Source of the DNA: JBKCUK01 sp046318415
Lineage (GTDB): Bacteria; Pseudomonadota; Alphaproteobacteria; Caedimonadales; Caedimonadaceae
Direction of reading: 5' to 3'
Assembly: GCA_046318415.1 (NCBI GenBank)
Contig: JBKCUK010000004.1
Span: 62,001-126,000 of the forward strand
DNA length: 64,000 bases
This document shows, one piece after another, positions 53,827 through 63,953 of the stretch. The notes beneath the pieces are model-generated. The model was given only the letters and a program-made list of their open reading frames with translations, was not told where the DNA came from and made no database searches. The position numbers and the translations under genes are program-made. Position 1 is the stretch's first letter. The number at the start of each line of letters is the position of its first letter.

Positions 53827-54505
53827 TCTCTTCCAAAAGGCAAAAATCTGGGCAGTGGTGGCCGTGCTGGCCACCCTGCTTCCCATGGCCTCGATGGCCT
53901 CACCTCAAGAGGGAGAGGATTCTCCGCTCACAAAAGCCATCGTTCAAGTGCCCCGCTGGACCGAGGTGCTGACACAGACCACCGGCTTTGTGGGCTGGAA
54001 TGGTATGTTGGATGAAGTGTTGGACGCCGTTCCGCACCTGTTACAGGCGCCACTTTTTGAACTCATGCCCGAACATCATGGGGGGGCCGAAGTGGCCCTC
54101 GTACGTGTCTTACAGGGTCATTTGCATGAACTGACACCCATGGCCTTGGGTGTGAAGAACCTTCTTATTGAGCTTCCTCATATGCAGGATGCGCGGGTGA
54201 AGCGCGGTTTTACTGTCCACGCCCAGTACGAAGGTCTCAAAATGGCACTGCTCTTAGGTATTGGCACCAAAGCCATTACCTTGTTTATGGAATTTAGCGC
54301 CATCAAGACCCACCAGGAAAACCTTCTCGACTTCGTCCTAAGCCATGAAATGACGCTGTTGATCCAAAAATATCAAGAAATAGCGGACCGCATTCAGGAG
54401 CACACCCAAGCCCAAAGACATAACATGCGGGAACTTGAGGTCTATATAGAAACCAAGGCGTCTGCGCAGAATAAACATCGCACCAAGGCTGATCTTATGC
54501 GCTGA
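53795..54505 (+). CDS. Secreted protein of unknown function
   Basis: A 236-residue protein. ATG 53795 has AGAGG six bases upstream and lies inside the end of the DsbD gene, so the two are probably translated together. Residues 16-36 look like a signal peptide ending MASMAS. The mature part is rich in helices and His, Leu and Met, ends with a Gln/Lys/Glu-rich coiled segment, and has no cysteine, so it is not an obvious thiol substrate of its neighbour. I do not recognise the family. Confidence 0.65.
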   Translation, partial: PLIKRDTPRSSLFQKAKIWAVVAVLATLLPMASMASPQEGEDSPLTKAIVQVPRWTEVLTQTTGFVGWNGMLDEVLDAVPHLLQAPLFELMPEHHGGAEVALVRVLQGHLHELTPMALGVKNLLIELPHMQDARVKRGFTVHAQYEGLKMALLLGIGTKAITLFMEFSAIKTHQENLLDFVLSHEMTLLIQKYQEIADRIQEHTQAQRHNMRELEVYIETKASAQNKHRTKADLMR

Positions 54506-55058
54506 GCCGCTGGTAGAATTGAATCCGTGCAGCACCATAGGTGCGGTCATCTAATAAATGAAAAGCGTCGTGGGCCAAAACTGGCGGCGGTTCGTGAGCA
54601 CCAAACTCGATCACTAAAAGAGCCCCCGGCGCCAGCCAACCTTGCGTCTCAAGACTTGCCACACAGGGCTCAATGAAACCCTTCTTGTAAGGGGGATCCA
54701 GAAAAATCAAATTGAACTGGCGAAAGGCCTTGGGCAGCTTGAGGGCATCCAGGCGCAGAATCTTAGCCTCAACTTTCAAGTGCTGGGCATTGGCATGCAG
54801 CACCGCTATGGCCTCAGGGTGGCGTTCGATCAACGTCAGGTCTTGCACCCCGCGCGAGAGGGCCTCGAATCCCAACGCGCCAGATCCTGCAAACACATCT
54901 AAACAAGATAAGCTATCGTAATCGCGATCCAGATCCACCAGCAAAGTCGACAGGACATTGAACACCGATTCGCGGGCCCGATCACTGGTGGGTCGGGTAA
55001 TTTTTTCATTGGGCGCTTGTAATTTGAACCCACGCAGCGACCCGGCAACGATTCTCAT
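54495..55058 (-). CDS. rsmD: 16S rRNA (guanine966-N2)-methyltransferase RsmD
   Basis: A 187-residue methyltransferase from MRIVAGSLRGFKL at 55058. SAM-binding LDVFAGSGALGFEALSRG and the catalytic LIFLDPPYKKG are typical, as is RPTSDRARESVFN near the N-terminus. It overlaps the pseudouridine synthase gene by four bases, an order common in alphaproteobacteria, and its 3' end overlaps the convergent secreted-protein gene by 11 bases. Confidence 0.94.
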   Translation of the reverse strand: MRIVAGSLRGFKLQAPNEKITRPTSDRARESVFNVLSTLLVDLDRDYDSLSCLDVFAGSGALGFEALSRGVQDLTLIERHPEAIAVLHANAQHLKVEAKILRLDALKLPKAFRQFNLIFLDPPYKKGFIEPCVASLETQGWLAPGALLVIEFGAHEPPPVLAHDAFHLLDDRTYGAARIQFYQRLSA

Positions 55059-55810
55059 GGTAGTGTCTCCCATACATCAAGCGCCAATGCGCGGCGCAAG
55101 TGCTGTTTGACCAAGGGATAGGGCATTTCCATAACCTCCCCCACCTTCAGATCATGCAGGTGAAAGGGACCATAGCTAACCCGAATCAGCCGACTGACAC
55201 GAAGACCAAAGTGCGTCATCAACCGACGGATTTCACGGTTTTTACCTTCTTTGAGGGTCATTTCAAGCCAAGTATTGGCGCCAGAGCGACTCAGAATCGT
55301 AGCGTCAATGCCCCGGTACACCACGCCCTCGACTTCAAGCCCTGCGCGCAATTGATCCAGCATGCGGGGCGGAATCGGTCCGTAAACCCTTACGCGGTAA
55401 ACCCGCCCTAATCCCGCGCTGGGATGCTCGAGAAGGCGCACAAGACCGCCATGGGTCGTTAGCAACAGCAAACCCTCGGAATTTTGATCCAGTCGCCCGA
55501 CTGAGACCACCCGCGGCAGGTGGTTGGGTAAGGACGCAAAGACGGTGGGCCGTCCTTCTGGGTCCTTGTGGGTTGTCACCAAACCGGCCGGTTTGTGGTA
55601 GAGAAAAAAGCGGGGCAGTTCCCTTTTCAAGGCGACGTTTTGTCCGTCGACGCTCAGCTGATCATTTGGCCCAACAAAGGTGGCAGGCGTGGTGACAACG
55701 GCGCCATTTAGGACGACGCGCCCCTCTTGAATCAGGACTTCGGCCGCGCGGCGCGAGGCAACACCCGCAGCAGCCAGCACCTTGGCAATGCGTTGCGTCT
55801 CCTGGCTCAT
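55055..55810 (-). CDS. RsuA/RluB-family pseudouridine synthase
   Basis: A 251-residue rRNA pseudouridine synthase. Begins MSQETQRIAKVLAAAGVASR, the S4 domain (RRAAEVLIQEGRVVLNG). The catalytic motif is VGRLDQNSEGLLLLT with the nucleophilic Asp, and KEGKNREIRRLMTHFG is the late signature. It best fits RluB (23S U2605). The start overlaps the amidotransferase end by four bases (ATGA at 55807-55810); an ATG three codons earlier is possible. Confidence 0.92.
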   Translation of the reverse strand: MSQETQRIAKVLAAAGVASRRAAEVLIQEGRVVLNGAVVTTPATFVGPNDQLSVDGQNVALKRELPRFFLYHKPAGLVTTHKDPEGRPTVFASLPNHLPRVVSVGRLDQNSEGLLLLTTHGGLVRLLEHPSAGLGRVYRVRVYGPIPPRMLDQLRAGLEVEGVVYRGIDATILSRSGANTWLEMTLKEGKNREIRRLMTHFGLRVSRLIRVSYGPFHLHDLKVGEVMEMPYPLVKQHLRRALALDVWETLP

Positions 55811-56529
55811 GAACGGCATGCACCCACAAAGGCCTTAAAAAGCGCGCGGTCCAGTGCAGTGGTTTGATACTCGGGATGCCACTGGACGCCCACACAAAAG
55901 CGATGATCTGGGTGCTCAACGGCCTCGATCAGACCATCGGGCGCATGGGCGGAGGCCAGCAGTCCTTGCCCCAGTTTTTTGAGCCCTTGATGATGGGTGC
56001 TATTGACCATTGCCGCACTTTCATGGTCATTCAGTTGCCACAAAAGGCTCTGGGAGGCTACTTCTATGGCATGGGACACTTGATGCTTTGGCAGCGTCTG
56101 TTGGTGGGCAATCTCGCCCGCAAGGTCTTCGGGTAAGTGCTGGTGCAGGCTACCGCCAAAAATCACATTGATGAGCTGCATGCCGCCACAGATGCCGAAT
56201 ATGGGAAGGCCACGCTGAAGCGCAGCCTCGGTCAAAACAAACTCAAAATCCGTACGGTTGGTCTTCACACAGGTTTTGGGATGGAGTATCGGATCTTCAT
56301 AACGCTCGGGATGGATATCATGATCCCCGCCTGGAATCAGAATCCCGTGCACCATATCCAAGTAAGCCTCCAGGTGCGCCGGACAATAGGGGATCAAGAA
56401 GGGGATCCCCCCATGGTTTTCCAAGGCGGTGACGTAATTTTCACGCAAAGCATACCAGGGATACGCCGCATACGTGGGGCGGGTATCATGATCAAGGACA
56501 ATGCCAATCTTAGGTGCGCTGCGGGGCAT
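55807..56529 (-). CDS. Class I glutamine amidotransferase, PuuD/GGT-type hydrolase
   Basis: A 240-residue enzyme of the gamma-glutamyl-GABA hydrolase-like group (peptidase C26). The nucleophile elbow is IFGICGGMQLINV, and the His–Glu pair lies in VGVQWHPEYQTT. GILIPGGDHDIHPERY binds the gamma-glutamyl end. Likely substrates are gamma-glutamyl amides; no put or puu genes lie nearby, so the pathway is open. Confidence 0.9.
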   Translation of the reverse strand: MPRSAPKIGIVLDHDTRPTYAAYPWYALRENYVTALENHGGIPFLIPYCPAHLEAYLDMVHGILIPGGDHDIHPERYEDPILHPKTCVKTNRTDFEFVLTEAALQRGLPIFGICGGMQLINVIFGGSLHQHLPEDLAGEIAHQQTLPKHQVSHAIEVASQSLLWQLNDHESAAMVNSTHHQGLKKLGQGLLASAHAPDGLIEAVEHPDHRFCVGVQWHPEYQTTALDRALFKAFVGACRS

Positions 56530-56621
56530 TTGATCTTCACTCTTTCCTTTTTTGATGAACTAGGCCAGAACAAAAGGAAGTGCAAGGAAATTCATCACAA
56601 CCCAGGGACTAGGTATCTTTC

Positions 56622-57785
56622 ATGAATCCGCACCCCTCATTCTCACCTTATCTCCAGACTGCCACATGGCATGAGTTCAAGCAAAACACTTACCAAAAAA
56701 GTCATGCCCACCTCGCCCTCAACAAGGCATTACGCTTTTCCTGGCAGGACCTGGAGGACATGATCCGCGCCGACGGCGCATCACAAGCGCAAAACTTGGG
56801 TCTCTATCACCGAGGTCACAAAGTACAAGATGGGCTCTCTTTGGTCGCAGGTTTAAAAGAGAGTGGAAACGCTGGCCCTGGGGTGCTTCACAGCCTCATG
56901 GCAGAGGGTGCGACCTTGGTTTGGAATGATGTGGCCAACCTTCATTCTGAAATCATGGCCTTCGCCACATCCCTTGCAACCAGCCTACGTGGCCGGGTAC
57001 AGGCCAATCTCTATGCCTCACAGGAGGGGCAGCAGGGGTTTCAGAGTCATTTTGATGTTCATGATGTCTTCGCGGTGCATTTGGTGGGAGAAAAAACGTG
57101 GCGCCTCTACCAAGGGCGTGAGGATTTGCCCATTTCCCATCCACGCTACCATCAATTGGATCAAGCTTACTTTGACGCCCACAAGGGCGAAGTTCTAGCC
57201 GAGGTCACCCTCAAACCAGGCGACCTTCTCTATTTACCGCGGGGCACTTACCACGATGCTCTCGCGACCTCAGGGGTGTCGTTGCACATCGCTTTTGGCC
57301 TCACAACACCGCTGGGTCTTGATGTCATCAGCGCGCTGTTTGAGGCCCTTGTGAGTCTCCCCTGGGGGCGTCAAAGTCTGCCTGAAGATCCCCATGAACA
57401 CGCGGCCTTTTTGCGGGAAGGAACACAAATCATTCAAGACTTGATGACATCAAGCGCTTTCAGGCAACAACTGATTCACCTCCAGCACCAGTTGATCGCA
57501 CCGCAGGCTGCTGAAAAGCGTGAGGACACATCCAGTGAGACTTATTCACTCAGTGTGGAAAACCTTAAAGTCATCCAGCGTCACGATGGCTATTGGCTCA
57601 GTAATCCCCAAGCGGAAGTGCGCATCCCAGAAGGGGGCGAGCAGATGGTCAATTGGATCCTGGAACAAAAACGCTTTTGCCTCGGGCACTTTGACGAGGC
57701 CTTTGCGACCCACCCGGCTTCCAAACGTCAGTATATCCTTGAGGGATTATGCCGTATGGGTATCCTTGGTCTTGAAAAAAATTAA
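56622..57785 (+). CDS. JmjC/cupin-4 family oxygenase
   Basis: A 387-residue Fe(II)/2-oxoglutarate oxygenase resembling bacterial ribosomal-protein hydroxylases (RoxA/YcfD) and human MINA/NO66. The metal triad appears as FQSHFDVHDVFAVHLVG (His and Asp of HxD) and LYLPRGTYHDAL (second His). LKPGDLLYLPRG is the typical strand. A C-terminal helical and winged-helix part follows (residues about 240-387). Protein hydroxylation is expected, but the target cannot be told. Confidence 0.85.
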   Translation: MNPHPSFSPYLQTATWHEFKQNTYQKSHAHLALNKALRFSWQDLEDMIRADGASQAQNLGLYHRGHKVQDGLSLVAGLKESGNAGPGVLHSLMAEGATLVWNDVANLHSEIMAFATSLATSLRGRVQANLYASQEGQQGFQSHFDVHDVFAVHLVGEKTWRLYQGREDLPISHPRYHQLDQAYFDAHKGEVLAEVTLKPGDLLYLPRGTYHDALATSGVSLHIAFGLTTPLGLDVISALFEALVSLPWGRQSLPEDPHEHAAFLREGTQIIQDLMTSSAFRQQLIHLQHQLIAPQAAEKREDTSSETYSLSVENLKVIQRHDGYWLSNPQAEVRIPEGGEQMVNWILEQKRFCLGHFDEAFATHPASKRQYILEGLCRMGILGLEKN

Positions 57786-57916
57786 GGGGTTGTTGCTCTT
57801 GCGACACACTTTAAGGGATAAAGTCTCTGGGTTTCTGTTAACCGTTGCCCTTTGCATTCGATAAGTTTTTTATAAAATCTGAGTTAAAAGAGTTTGGTTT
57901 GAGGTGTTCCTTTGTC

Positions 57917-57973
57917 CGACGCCAGACGGTGTCTTCGAGTCAAGGTAACCATAGACCAACCTTATCGGTGGTC
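57917..57973 (+). promoter_or_regulatory. Structured leader of the porin gene
   Basis: Two stem-loops can be drawn in the last 80 bases before the porin ATG: GACGCC/GGTGTC and GACCAACC/GGTGGTC (57954-57973, one bulge). The second ends seven bases before GGAGG. Porin mRNAs often have regulated leaders, so this may affect translation; direct evidence is lacking. An AT-rich TATAAAAT at 57871 may belong to the promoter. Confidence 0.3.
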
Positions 57974-57991
57974 ATATTTGGAGGAAAATCG

Positions 57992-59227
57992 ATGAAAAAA
58001 TTGCTTTTGTGCACGGTTGCAAGCGCAGTGCTGATGCCTGTTCTTGCGTCCAATGCGATGGCAGCGGCGACACCAAGCCTGCAAATCTCTGGACAAAGCA
58101 CATTCAATGCGATGTCTTTCCGTCAGGACGAGAAAAAGCAAAACGGTGGTTATGGTAACGGAAATCACTTCTCTGTTCCCGACACCCGCTTGAACTTTGA
58201 CGTCTTCGGCAAGGCTGATGGTTGGGGTGAGCTGGAGTACAGCTTCCTGTTAGGTTACAACGCAAACGCCGACAATGACGCGGACAGCAACGTTGAAGAA
58301 GCTCGCCTGAAGTTCAAGGGTGAGTGGGGCACGCTGATGATGGGTAACTTCCGCGGTGCGGAAGAGCGTGGTGCCGTTGGTGCCTACACCGTCATGGGTG
58401 GTACCGGTGGTGTCGACGGTAACTACATGCAAGTTGCACAACTGTCCACCGACGTGATCCGCAAGGTTGACGCAAGCGGTGCCTCAAAGGACGCAACCAA
58501 GGTCATGTACGCAACGCCTCGTGTCAGCAACTTCCAGTTGGTGGTTGCCTACACTCCTAGCACCCAACACAAGGGTGATGGCGATGTCCAAACCATTGCT
58601 ACAAAAAAGCCAGGCAAGGGTCCTTTTGACAAGAACCAAGTCGCCTTTGCGGGTAACTACATGAATGACTTTGCCAACGGCTGGGGCTTGAAGCTCTCTG
58701 CAACAGCCTTGTTTGGCAATGCACAACGCATTCGTGCAGCAGACAATGGTAGCGCCAAGGATATGAAGTTCCGCAACACCAAGTCCTATGCCCTGGGCGG
58801 TATCGTCTCTTACGGTGGTTGGGATCTGGGTGCTGAGTGGATCGACAATGGCAAGAGCCGCGTTGAGCGTGATCCTACCATCGGCCGTGGTCGTACAGCG
58901 GGTAAGATCTACTCGTTCGCTTTGGGTTACACCTTTGGCGTCGATCGCTTTGCTGCCGGCTACTACCACAGCACACGTAAGATCCGCAAGGACTTCGGTA
59001 AGGCCCGCGCAGATGTGTATTCGGTCACTTGGGATCGCAAGTTGGCGCCTGGTTTGAGCGTCTTTGCTGAGGGTAACCTCTTCAAATATCGCACCAACAG
59101 CCGCGATGCGTTCAAGACCCACTACAACACCGCACGCAATGGCACGTACTCAAAGGTATACAAGGCCGATTTCGTACCGACCAACCGCGGTCATGTCATC
59201 TTGGTTGGTTCCAAGCTCAAGTTCTAA
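57992..59227 (+). CDS. Outer membrane porin
   Basis: A 411-residue outer-membrane beta-barrel. The ATG at 57992 follows GGAGGAAAATCG. The signal peptide (KKLLLCTVASAVLMPVLAS, then NAMAAA) is clear. The mature protein starts with PSLQISGQSTFNAMSF and continues in alternating strands with GWGELEYSFLLGY, EARLKFKGEWGTLMMGNFRG and a C-terminal HVILVGSKLKF ending in Phe, needed for Bam-mediated insertion. It is like Gram-negative general porins of the alphaproteobacteria. Codons look well chosen, consistent with high expression, and a strong terminator follows. Confidence 0.92.
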   Translation: MKKLLLCTVASAVLMPVLASNAMAAATPSLQISGQSTFNAMSFRQDEKKQNGGYGNGNHFSVPDTRLNFDVFGKADGWGELEYSFLLGYNANADNDADSNVEEARLKFKGEWGTLMMGNFRGAEERGAVGAYTVMGGTGGVDGNYMQVAQLSTDVIRKVDASGASKDATKVMYATPRVSNFQLVVAYTPSTQHKGDGDVQTIATKKPGKGPFDKNQVAFAGNYMNDFANGWGLKLSATALFGNAQRIRAADNGSAKDMKFRNTKSYALGGIVSYGGWDLGAEWIDNGKSRVERDPTIGRGRTAGKIYSFALGYTFGVDRFAAGYYHSTRKIRKDFGKARADVYSVTWDRKLAPGLSVFAEGNLFKYRTNSRDAFKTHYNTARNGTYSKVYKADFVPTNRGHVILVGSKLKF

Positions 59228-59254
59228 ACCAAGCTTGAAGGATCAAATCTTGAT

Positions 59255-59280
59255 GGGGGCTTTGGCCCCCTTTTCTTTTC
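59255..59280 (+). terminator. Rho-independent terminator of the porin gene
   Basis: GGGGGC, a TTTG loop and GCCCCC form a six-base-pair GC stem followed by TTTTCTTTT, 28 bases after the porin stop. Confidence 0.92.
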
Positions 59281-59375
59281 ACCTGTCTCCCCTCTTGACG
59301 AAGTGGCCTTTTACCGCGCATACCAGGTAGAGGTATAGTTATAGAAAATCGTCTATCCACATGAAACAGGTGCAC

Positions 59376-59885
59376 ATGACCATGAAAAAAGTCTTCCTTC
59401 CTCTCAGTCTTGGATTGGCCCTTGCTGCTTGCTCTGGCACGCGCAGCGAGAGAGACGACGACTTACTCTCCAAGCGTGAGAATCGCTATAAGGATATGGA
59501 ATCCTTGATCGGCGATGAGACCCTTTTGTTCGGTCCCGAGCGCGCCAAAAGAGAACAAGGCGCCACCGGCATTGGCGTGAACAGCTACCTTTGGCGTGCG
59601 ACTCTGGATACCCTCTCTTTTGTCCCCCTCAAGCATGTGGATCCTTTTGGTGGTGTGATTCTTTCCAAATGGTACGTCTCACCAGATCATCCCAACGAGC
59701 GGCTTAAGGTGGATGTTAAAATCCTCTCCCGCGAGCTGCGGGCAGATGGTCTTCAGGTCAGCGTTTTTCGCCAAGTACGTGCTGGATCCCAATGGCAAGA
59801 TGCCCCCGCATCGCCCGAGACAGCAAAAAAACTAGAGGACGCTATCCTAACCAAAGCGCGCGAACTTCGTATTAAAGCTGGATAG
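59376..59885 (+). CDS. DUF3576 lipoprotein
   Basis: A 169-residue envelope lipoprotein. ATG 59376 has CAGG five bases upstream. The signal (MTMKKVFLPLSLGLALAAC) ends in a lipobox with Cys19. GIGVNSYLWRATLDTLSFVPL and DPFGGVILSKWYV are the landmarks of the DUF3576 family, found mainly in alphaproteobacteria just upstream of leuS, as here. Its role is unknown, probably outer-membrane related. Confidence 0.87.
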   Translation: MTMKKVFLPLSLGLALAACSGTRSERDDDLLSKRENRYKDMESLIGDETLLFGPERAKREQGATGIGVNSYLWRATLDTLSFVPLKHVDPFGGVILSKWYVSPDHPNERLKVDVKILSRELRADGLQVSVFRQVRAGSQWQDAPASPETAKKLEDAILTKARELRIKAG

Positions 59886-59937
59886 GATAAAAACCCTCGC
59901 CTGTTGAACTGGAAACGCACTTAATAAAGAGATAGAG

Positions 59938-62475
59938 ATGTCATCCAATTACCCGTTTCGCGCCGTTGAGAACAAATGGCAACACCAGTGGGCTCAAGAC
60001 GGCACCCATCAAACGGACATCAGCGCCACCGATAAACCCAAGTATTACGTTCTTGAGATGTTCCCCTATCCGTCAGGACGGATTCACATGGGGCATGTGC
60101 GCAATTACACCATTGGTGATGTCATCGCCCGCTATAAAAAAGCCTCTGGTTTCAATGTTTTACATCCCATGGGTTGGGATGCCTTTGGACTTCCGGCAGA
60201 AAATGCAGCCATCGAGCGCGGCGCCCACCCAGGTCATTGGACCTACGAAAATATCAAGGCCATGCGTACCCAGCTGCAAGCACTGGGATTTGCCTATGAT
60301 TGGCAGCGCGAAATCGCCACGTGTCATCCAAACTATTATGGCCTAGAGCAGGAAATTTTTCTCGATTTCTATGCCAAGGGCCTTATTTACCGGCGTGAGA
60401 GCTTCGTGAATTGGGATCCGGTAGAAAACACCGTCCTCGCCAATGAACAGGTGATTGATGGTCGCGGATGGCGCTCTGGGGCCCTGGTTGAGAGACGGAA
60501 ACTCGCCCAGTGGTATTTGAAAATCACCGACTATGCCGAACAGCTTCTAGAGGGGCTTGAGTCCCTCACCGAGTGGCCAGAAAAAGTGGTCACCATGCAG
60601 CGAAATTGGATTGGTAAGTCCTATGGCGCCCGCTTTCATTTCAAGTTACTCCACAGCGATGAGAGCATCGAGGTATTTTCAACACGGCCAGAGACGCTTT
60701 TTGGGGCTAGCTTTGTGGCGATTTCCGCCCACCACCCCATCAGTCAGCGCCTCAGCCAAGAGAATGCGGAGATCAAAGCGTTCATCGCCCAATGCGACCA
60801 GCTGGGAACATCGGAAGAAGCTATTGAAAAAGCAGAAAAATTAGGCATCTTCACCGGTCTTCACGTCCAGCATCCCTTGGATTCGAGCCGCACCGTTCCC
60901 CTGTGGATCGCCAACTTTGTCTTAAGTGAGTATGGCACCGGCGCGGTGTTTGGGTGCCCGGCCCATGACCCGCGCGATCATGCCTTTGCCATCAAGTACG
61001 GTCTTGCCCTTCACCCTGTGATTCGTCCTATGGACGGGGATTCCCACGATTATGTGCGCGCGCCCTTCGAGGACAACGGCATAATGGTCAACTCTGACTT
61101 TCTCGATGGCCTTGAGGTTGCGGCTGCCAAAGAGCGCATCATGACCGAGTTGGAAAGCCGTCACTTAGGTCAGCGCGTGACCCAGTATCGCCTGCGCGAT
61201 TGGGGCGTTTCCCGTCAGCGCTATTGGGGTTGCCCCATTCCAATGATTCATTGCTCCCAATGCGGTGTTGTGCCGGTTCCCAAAAAGGATCTCCCCGTCA
61301 CCTTGCCAGAGGATGTGACCTTTGATGTCCCTGGAAATCCGTTGGCGCGCCATCCCTCTTGGAAGCACACCAACTGTCCAACCTGTGGGGGCAAGGCCGA
61401 GCGCGAGACAGACACCCTCGATACGTTCTTTGAATCATCTTGGTATTTTGCACGGTTTATTACGCCACGCGCCGATGAAGTCTTCACCAAGGCCAGCGTC
61501 GACCAATGGTTGCCGGTGGATCAGTACATCGGTGGGATCGAGCATGCCGTGTTGCATTTGCTGTATTCACGCTTTTTTACCAAGGCGCTCAAAGACTGCG
61601 GGTACCTCAATCATGACGAACCCTTCAAGCGGCTTCTAGCCCAAGGTATGGTGTGCCATGAGACCTATCGCACCGTTGCGGGAGAATGGGTCTTGCCAGA
61701 GGATGTGGAGGAGGTCAAGGGCACTTACCGCAGACGCAGTGACGGAGCCGAGATTATTCGCGGTCCCTCCATTAAGATGAGTAAATCCTGGAAGAATGTG
61801 GTTGATCCCGATGAGATCATCGCGGCCTTTGGTGCCGACACAGCGCGTCTTTTTGTCATCTCCGACAGCCCGCCCGAGCGTGATTTTGAATGGACTCAGG
61901 CGGGTGTCCAGGGGGTATGGAAATACCTCAATCGCGTCTGGCGTCTGTTGGAAGAGGTTCAATCGGCCGCAAGCGTCGGCGACAAATCTGTTGACGAGCG
62001 TCTACAGCGCATGATGCATCAAACCATCCACGCCTCAGCCCACGATCTTGAACATTTTCACCTCAACAAATATGTGGCGCGGCTTCGTGAGTACACCAAT
62101 GGTCTCGAGGAAGCTTTGAAAGGGGCGTCTGCTGACGTACTCCGGCAGGCTTATGAAGCTTTGCTTCTCTTGCTGCACCCCACCTGCCCCCATTTGACGG
62201 CCGAGCTTTGGGCGAAATTGGGGCATGGTACCCCTATTACGTCGGCTTCTTGGCCCAAAGCAGACCCTGCCTACCTGGTGCAAAACACCTACAATTTGGC
62301 GGTGCAGGTGAATGGTAAGCTTCGCGCGACATTGACGGTTGCCAGGGACGCCCAAGAGGATGATATTAAAGCTATGGCCCTCAAAGATGAAAACGTCCAA
62401 CGGGCCATGGGCGCAGCGTCGCTTCGTAAAGTCATTTGGGTTCCAGGAAAGGTATTGAATCTTGTCGTGGGTTAA
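59938..62475 (+). CDS. leuS: Leucyl-tRNA synthetase
   Basis: An 845-residue class I synthetase charging tRNA-Leu. HIGH appears as [18 protein letters not shown] and KMSKS as [11 protein letters not shown]. The CP1 editing domain with [11 protein letters not shown] is intact, as is the zinc-like cysteine set CSQCGVVP and CPTCGGKA. Anticodon-binding and C-terminal domains end with [13 protein letters not shown]. First of the leuS–lptE–holA operon. Confidence 0.97.
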   Translation: MSSNYPFRAVENKWQHQWAQDGTHQTDISATDKPKYYVLEMFPYPSGRIHMGHVRNYTIGDVIARYKKASGFNVLHPMGWDAFGLPAENAAIERGAHPGHWTYENIKAMRTQLQALGFAYDWQREIATCHPNYYGLEQEIFLDFYAKGLIYRRESFVNWDPVENTVLANEQVIDGRGWRSGALVERRKLAQWYLKITDYAEQLLEGLESLTEWPEKVVTMQRNWIGKSYGARFHFKLLHSDESIEVFSTRPETLFGASFVAISAHHPISQRLSQENAEIKAFIAQCDQLGTSEEAIEKAEKLGIFTGLHVQHPLDSSRTVPLWIANFVLSEYGTGAVFGCPAHDPRDHAFAIKYGLALHPVIRPMDGDSHDYVRAPFEDNGIMVNSDFLDGLEVAAAKERIMTELESRHLGQRVTQYRLRDWGVSRQRYWGCPIPMIHCSQCGVVPVPKKDLPVTLPEDVTFDVPGNPLARHPSWKHTNCPTCGGKAERETDTLDTFFESSWYFARFITPRADEVFTKASVDQWLPVDQYIGGIEHAVLHLLYSRFFTKALKDCGYLNHDEPFKRLLAQGMVCHETYRTVAGEWVLPEDVEEVKGTYRRRSDGAEIIRGPSIKMSKSWKNVVDPDEIIAAFGADTARLFVISDSPPERDFEWTQAGVQGVWKYLNRVWRLLEEVQSAASVGDKSVDERLQRMMHQTIHASAHDLEHFHLNKYVARLREYTNGLEEALKGASADVLRQAYEALLLLLHPTCPHLTAELWAKLGHGTPITSASWPKADPAYLVQNTYNLAVQVNGKLRATLTVARDAQEDDIKAMALKDENVQRAMGAASLRKVIWVPGKVLNLVVG

Positions 62476-63001
62476 GCAGTTTATGGGCCTTTTGGGGCTC
62501 TTTCTTCTCAGTGGCTGCGGTTTTCAGCCTCTGCATGGGGTTAATGATGGCAAAGACGCGGATCTGACTCAAGTCAAGATCGCCATCATCAAGGATCGTG
62601 CGGGGCAGTACTTGCGTAACCGCCTCTTGGATCAATTCAATCCCTATGGAGAGCCCAAAAACCCTAGTTATGGGCTTTACGTCAACCTGAGCGAAACCCA
62701 AGCCCAGTCCGGCATTCGCAAGAACGAAACCGCAAAACGTACCCAAATTACCTTGACGGCCCAGGTGACGCTGAAGGACGAAATGACCAAAGAAGTTATC
62801 CACACCTTTACCCTGGATGCAACCTCAGCTTTTTCCGTGGGTACCCTGTCTCGCACGGCGGCTTTTCCAGCAACCATGGCGGAGGAAAAGGCCGTGGAAC
62901 GTGCCGCGGATATGCTGGCAAGGGATATCTATAATTTGACGCGCGCGTCTTTGCACGAAGGAATGCAGCGTCCAAAGGCCCCCGCCGGCCGTGAAAAGTG
63001 A
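62462..63001 (+). CDS. lptE: LPS-assembly lipoprotein LptE
   Basis: A 179-residue lipoprotein that plugs the LptD barrel for LPS insertion. It starts at a TTG inside leuS (14-base overlap) with AAGG upstream; a later ATG (62483) would leave the lipobox LLSGCGF almost without a signal helix. Cys19 is lipidated. The mature part has the beta-sheet and helix pattern of LptE ([20 protein letters not shown]). Position after leuS and before holA is diagnostic. Confidence 0.9.
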   Translation: MSWVKQFMGLLGLFLLSGCGFQPLHGVNDGKDADLTQVKIAIIKDRAGQYLRNRLLDQFNPYGEPKNPSYGLYVNLSETQAQSGIRKNETAKRTQITLTAQVTLKDEMTKEVIHTFTLDATSAFSVGTLSRTAAFPATMAEEKAVERAADMLARDIYNLTRASLHEGMQRPKAPAGREK

Positions 63002-63953
63002 GTCTTTTATCCATGCCATAGGTCAGTTGGGTCAGACGATCCGCGCTGTGTTTGTCTATGGCAATGATGCTGGGTTGCTGGAAGACGTTGTCGACTTCGC
63101 CAGGCATCGCGCCGCCCAAATGAATCTTTGCTATCGCTCCATACAGGATGCGGAAAACCTGGCCCAGACCCTTGATTTATTTGCGCCCCAAGATACGCCC
63201 GATCTTGCCTGCTTTCCCTTTGCGAAAGGCAAGGATATCGAGCGTGCCTTTGATCTTTTGAGCGCACAGAAGCCGCTGTCTCCCTTTATCATCACCTCCA
63301 CGGATGTCACCAGTAAATCGCCACTTGTGGCCCAGGCCATCAGCCATGCGGATGTGGCAGCGGTGGCCTATTACCAACGCTCGATCCTCCATATGGAAAG
63401 GTGGTTACAGGCTTTCGAGCTTGAACGCCCCCTGTCCCTTGATCGCGAAGCGCGAGCTTATCTTCTCAACTGGCTTGCGGGTGGGACTGAGCCCGTTCAT
63501 TCGACGTTCGAACGCATCGCTTTGCTTAGCGGCGATGGTCCTTTGGATCTCATCTTACTAAAATCCATTTTAGCGCCCCATGATGCGGTTTTGGACGACT
63601 TACTAGATGCAGTGGCTAAACGGGACCGTAATCGCACTGCAGTGGCCTTTAACGAGGTTTTAGAGCATAACGAGGCGATTCCCATCCTGCGTTCGCTGGT
63701 TCGTCTATTTCAACAACTGGAATCTGGCTATGCTCTCAACGAGGGAAGGCCGCCAGCCCCAAGTCAGTACCTGCAACTGCAACCTCCTGTCTATTTTCCG
63801 CAAAAGGCGCGTTTTGAGAGTGCGCTGAAGGCCTGGACTCCTGCTGACGTTTCACGTGTTCTTTGCAGCCTTCACGCGTGTGAGCGACGCGTTAAATTAG
63901 ATTATGGGCTGCCCTTGGAGGTGTTGCAGCATGATCTCTTAAGCCTTTTATAA
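62991..63953 (+). CDS. holA: DNA polymerase III delta subunit
   Basis: A 320-residue clamp-loader subunit that opens the beta clamp. It starts at GTG 62991, overlapping lptE by 11 bases. AVFVYGNDAGLLEDVVDFAR near the start is the degenerate ATPase-like N-domain, with RSLVRLFQQLE and a C-terminal collar ending ACERRVKLDYGLPLEVLQ. The protein is complete. Confidence 0.9.
   Translation: MKSESFIHAIGQLGQTIRAVFVYGNDAGLLEDVVDFARHRAAQMNLCYRSIQDAENLAQTLDLFAPQDTPDLACFPFAKGKDIERAFDLLSAQKPLSPFIITSTDVTSKSPLVAQAISHADVAAVAYYQRSILHMERWLQAFELERPLSLDREARAYLLNWLAGGTEPVHSTFERIALLSGDGPLDLILLKSILAPHDAVLDDLLDAVAKRDRNRTAVAFNEVLEHNEAIPILRSLVRLFQQLESGYALNEGRPPAPSQYLQLQPPVYFPQKARFESALKAWTPADVSRVLCSLHACERRVKLDYGLPLEVLQHDLLSLL

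Noticed and set aside
58484..59122. Minus-strand 212-codon frame
   Set aside because: Antisense to the porin; long because the porin uses a narrow codon set, and without any ribosome site or domain.
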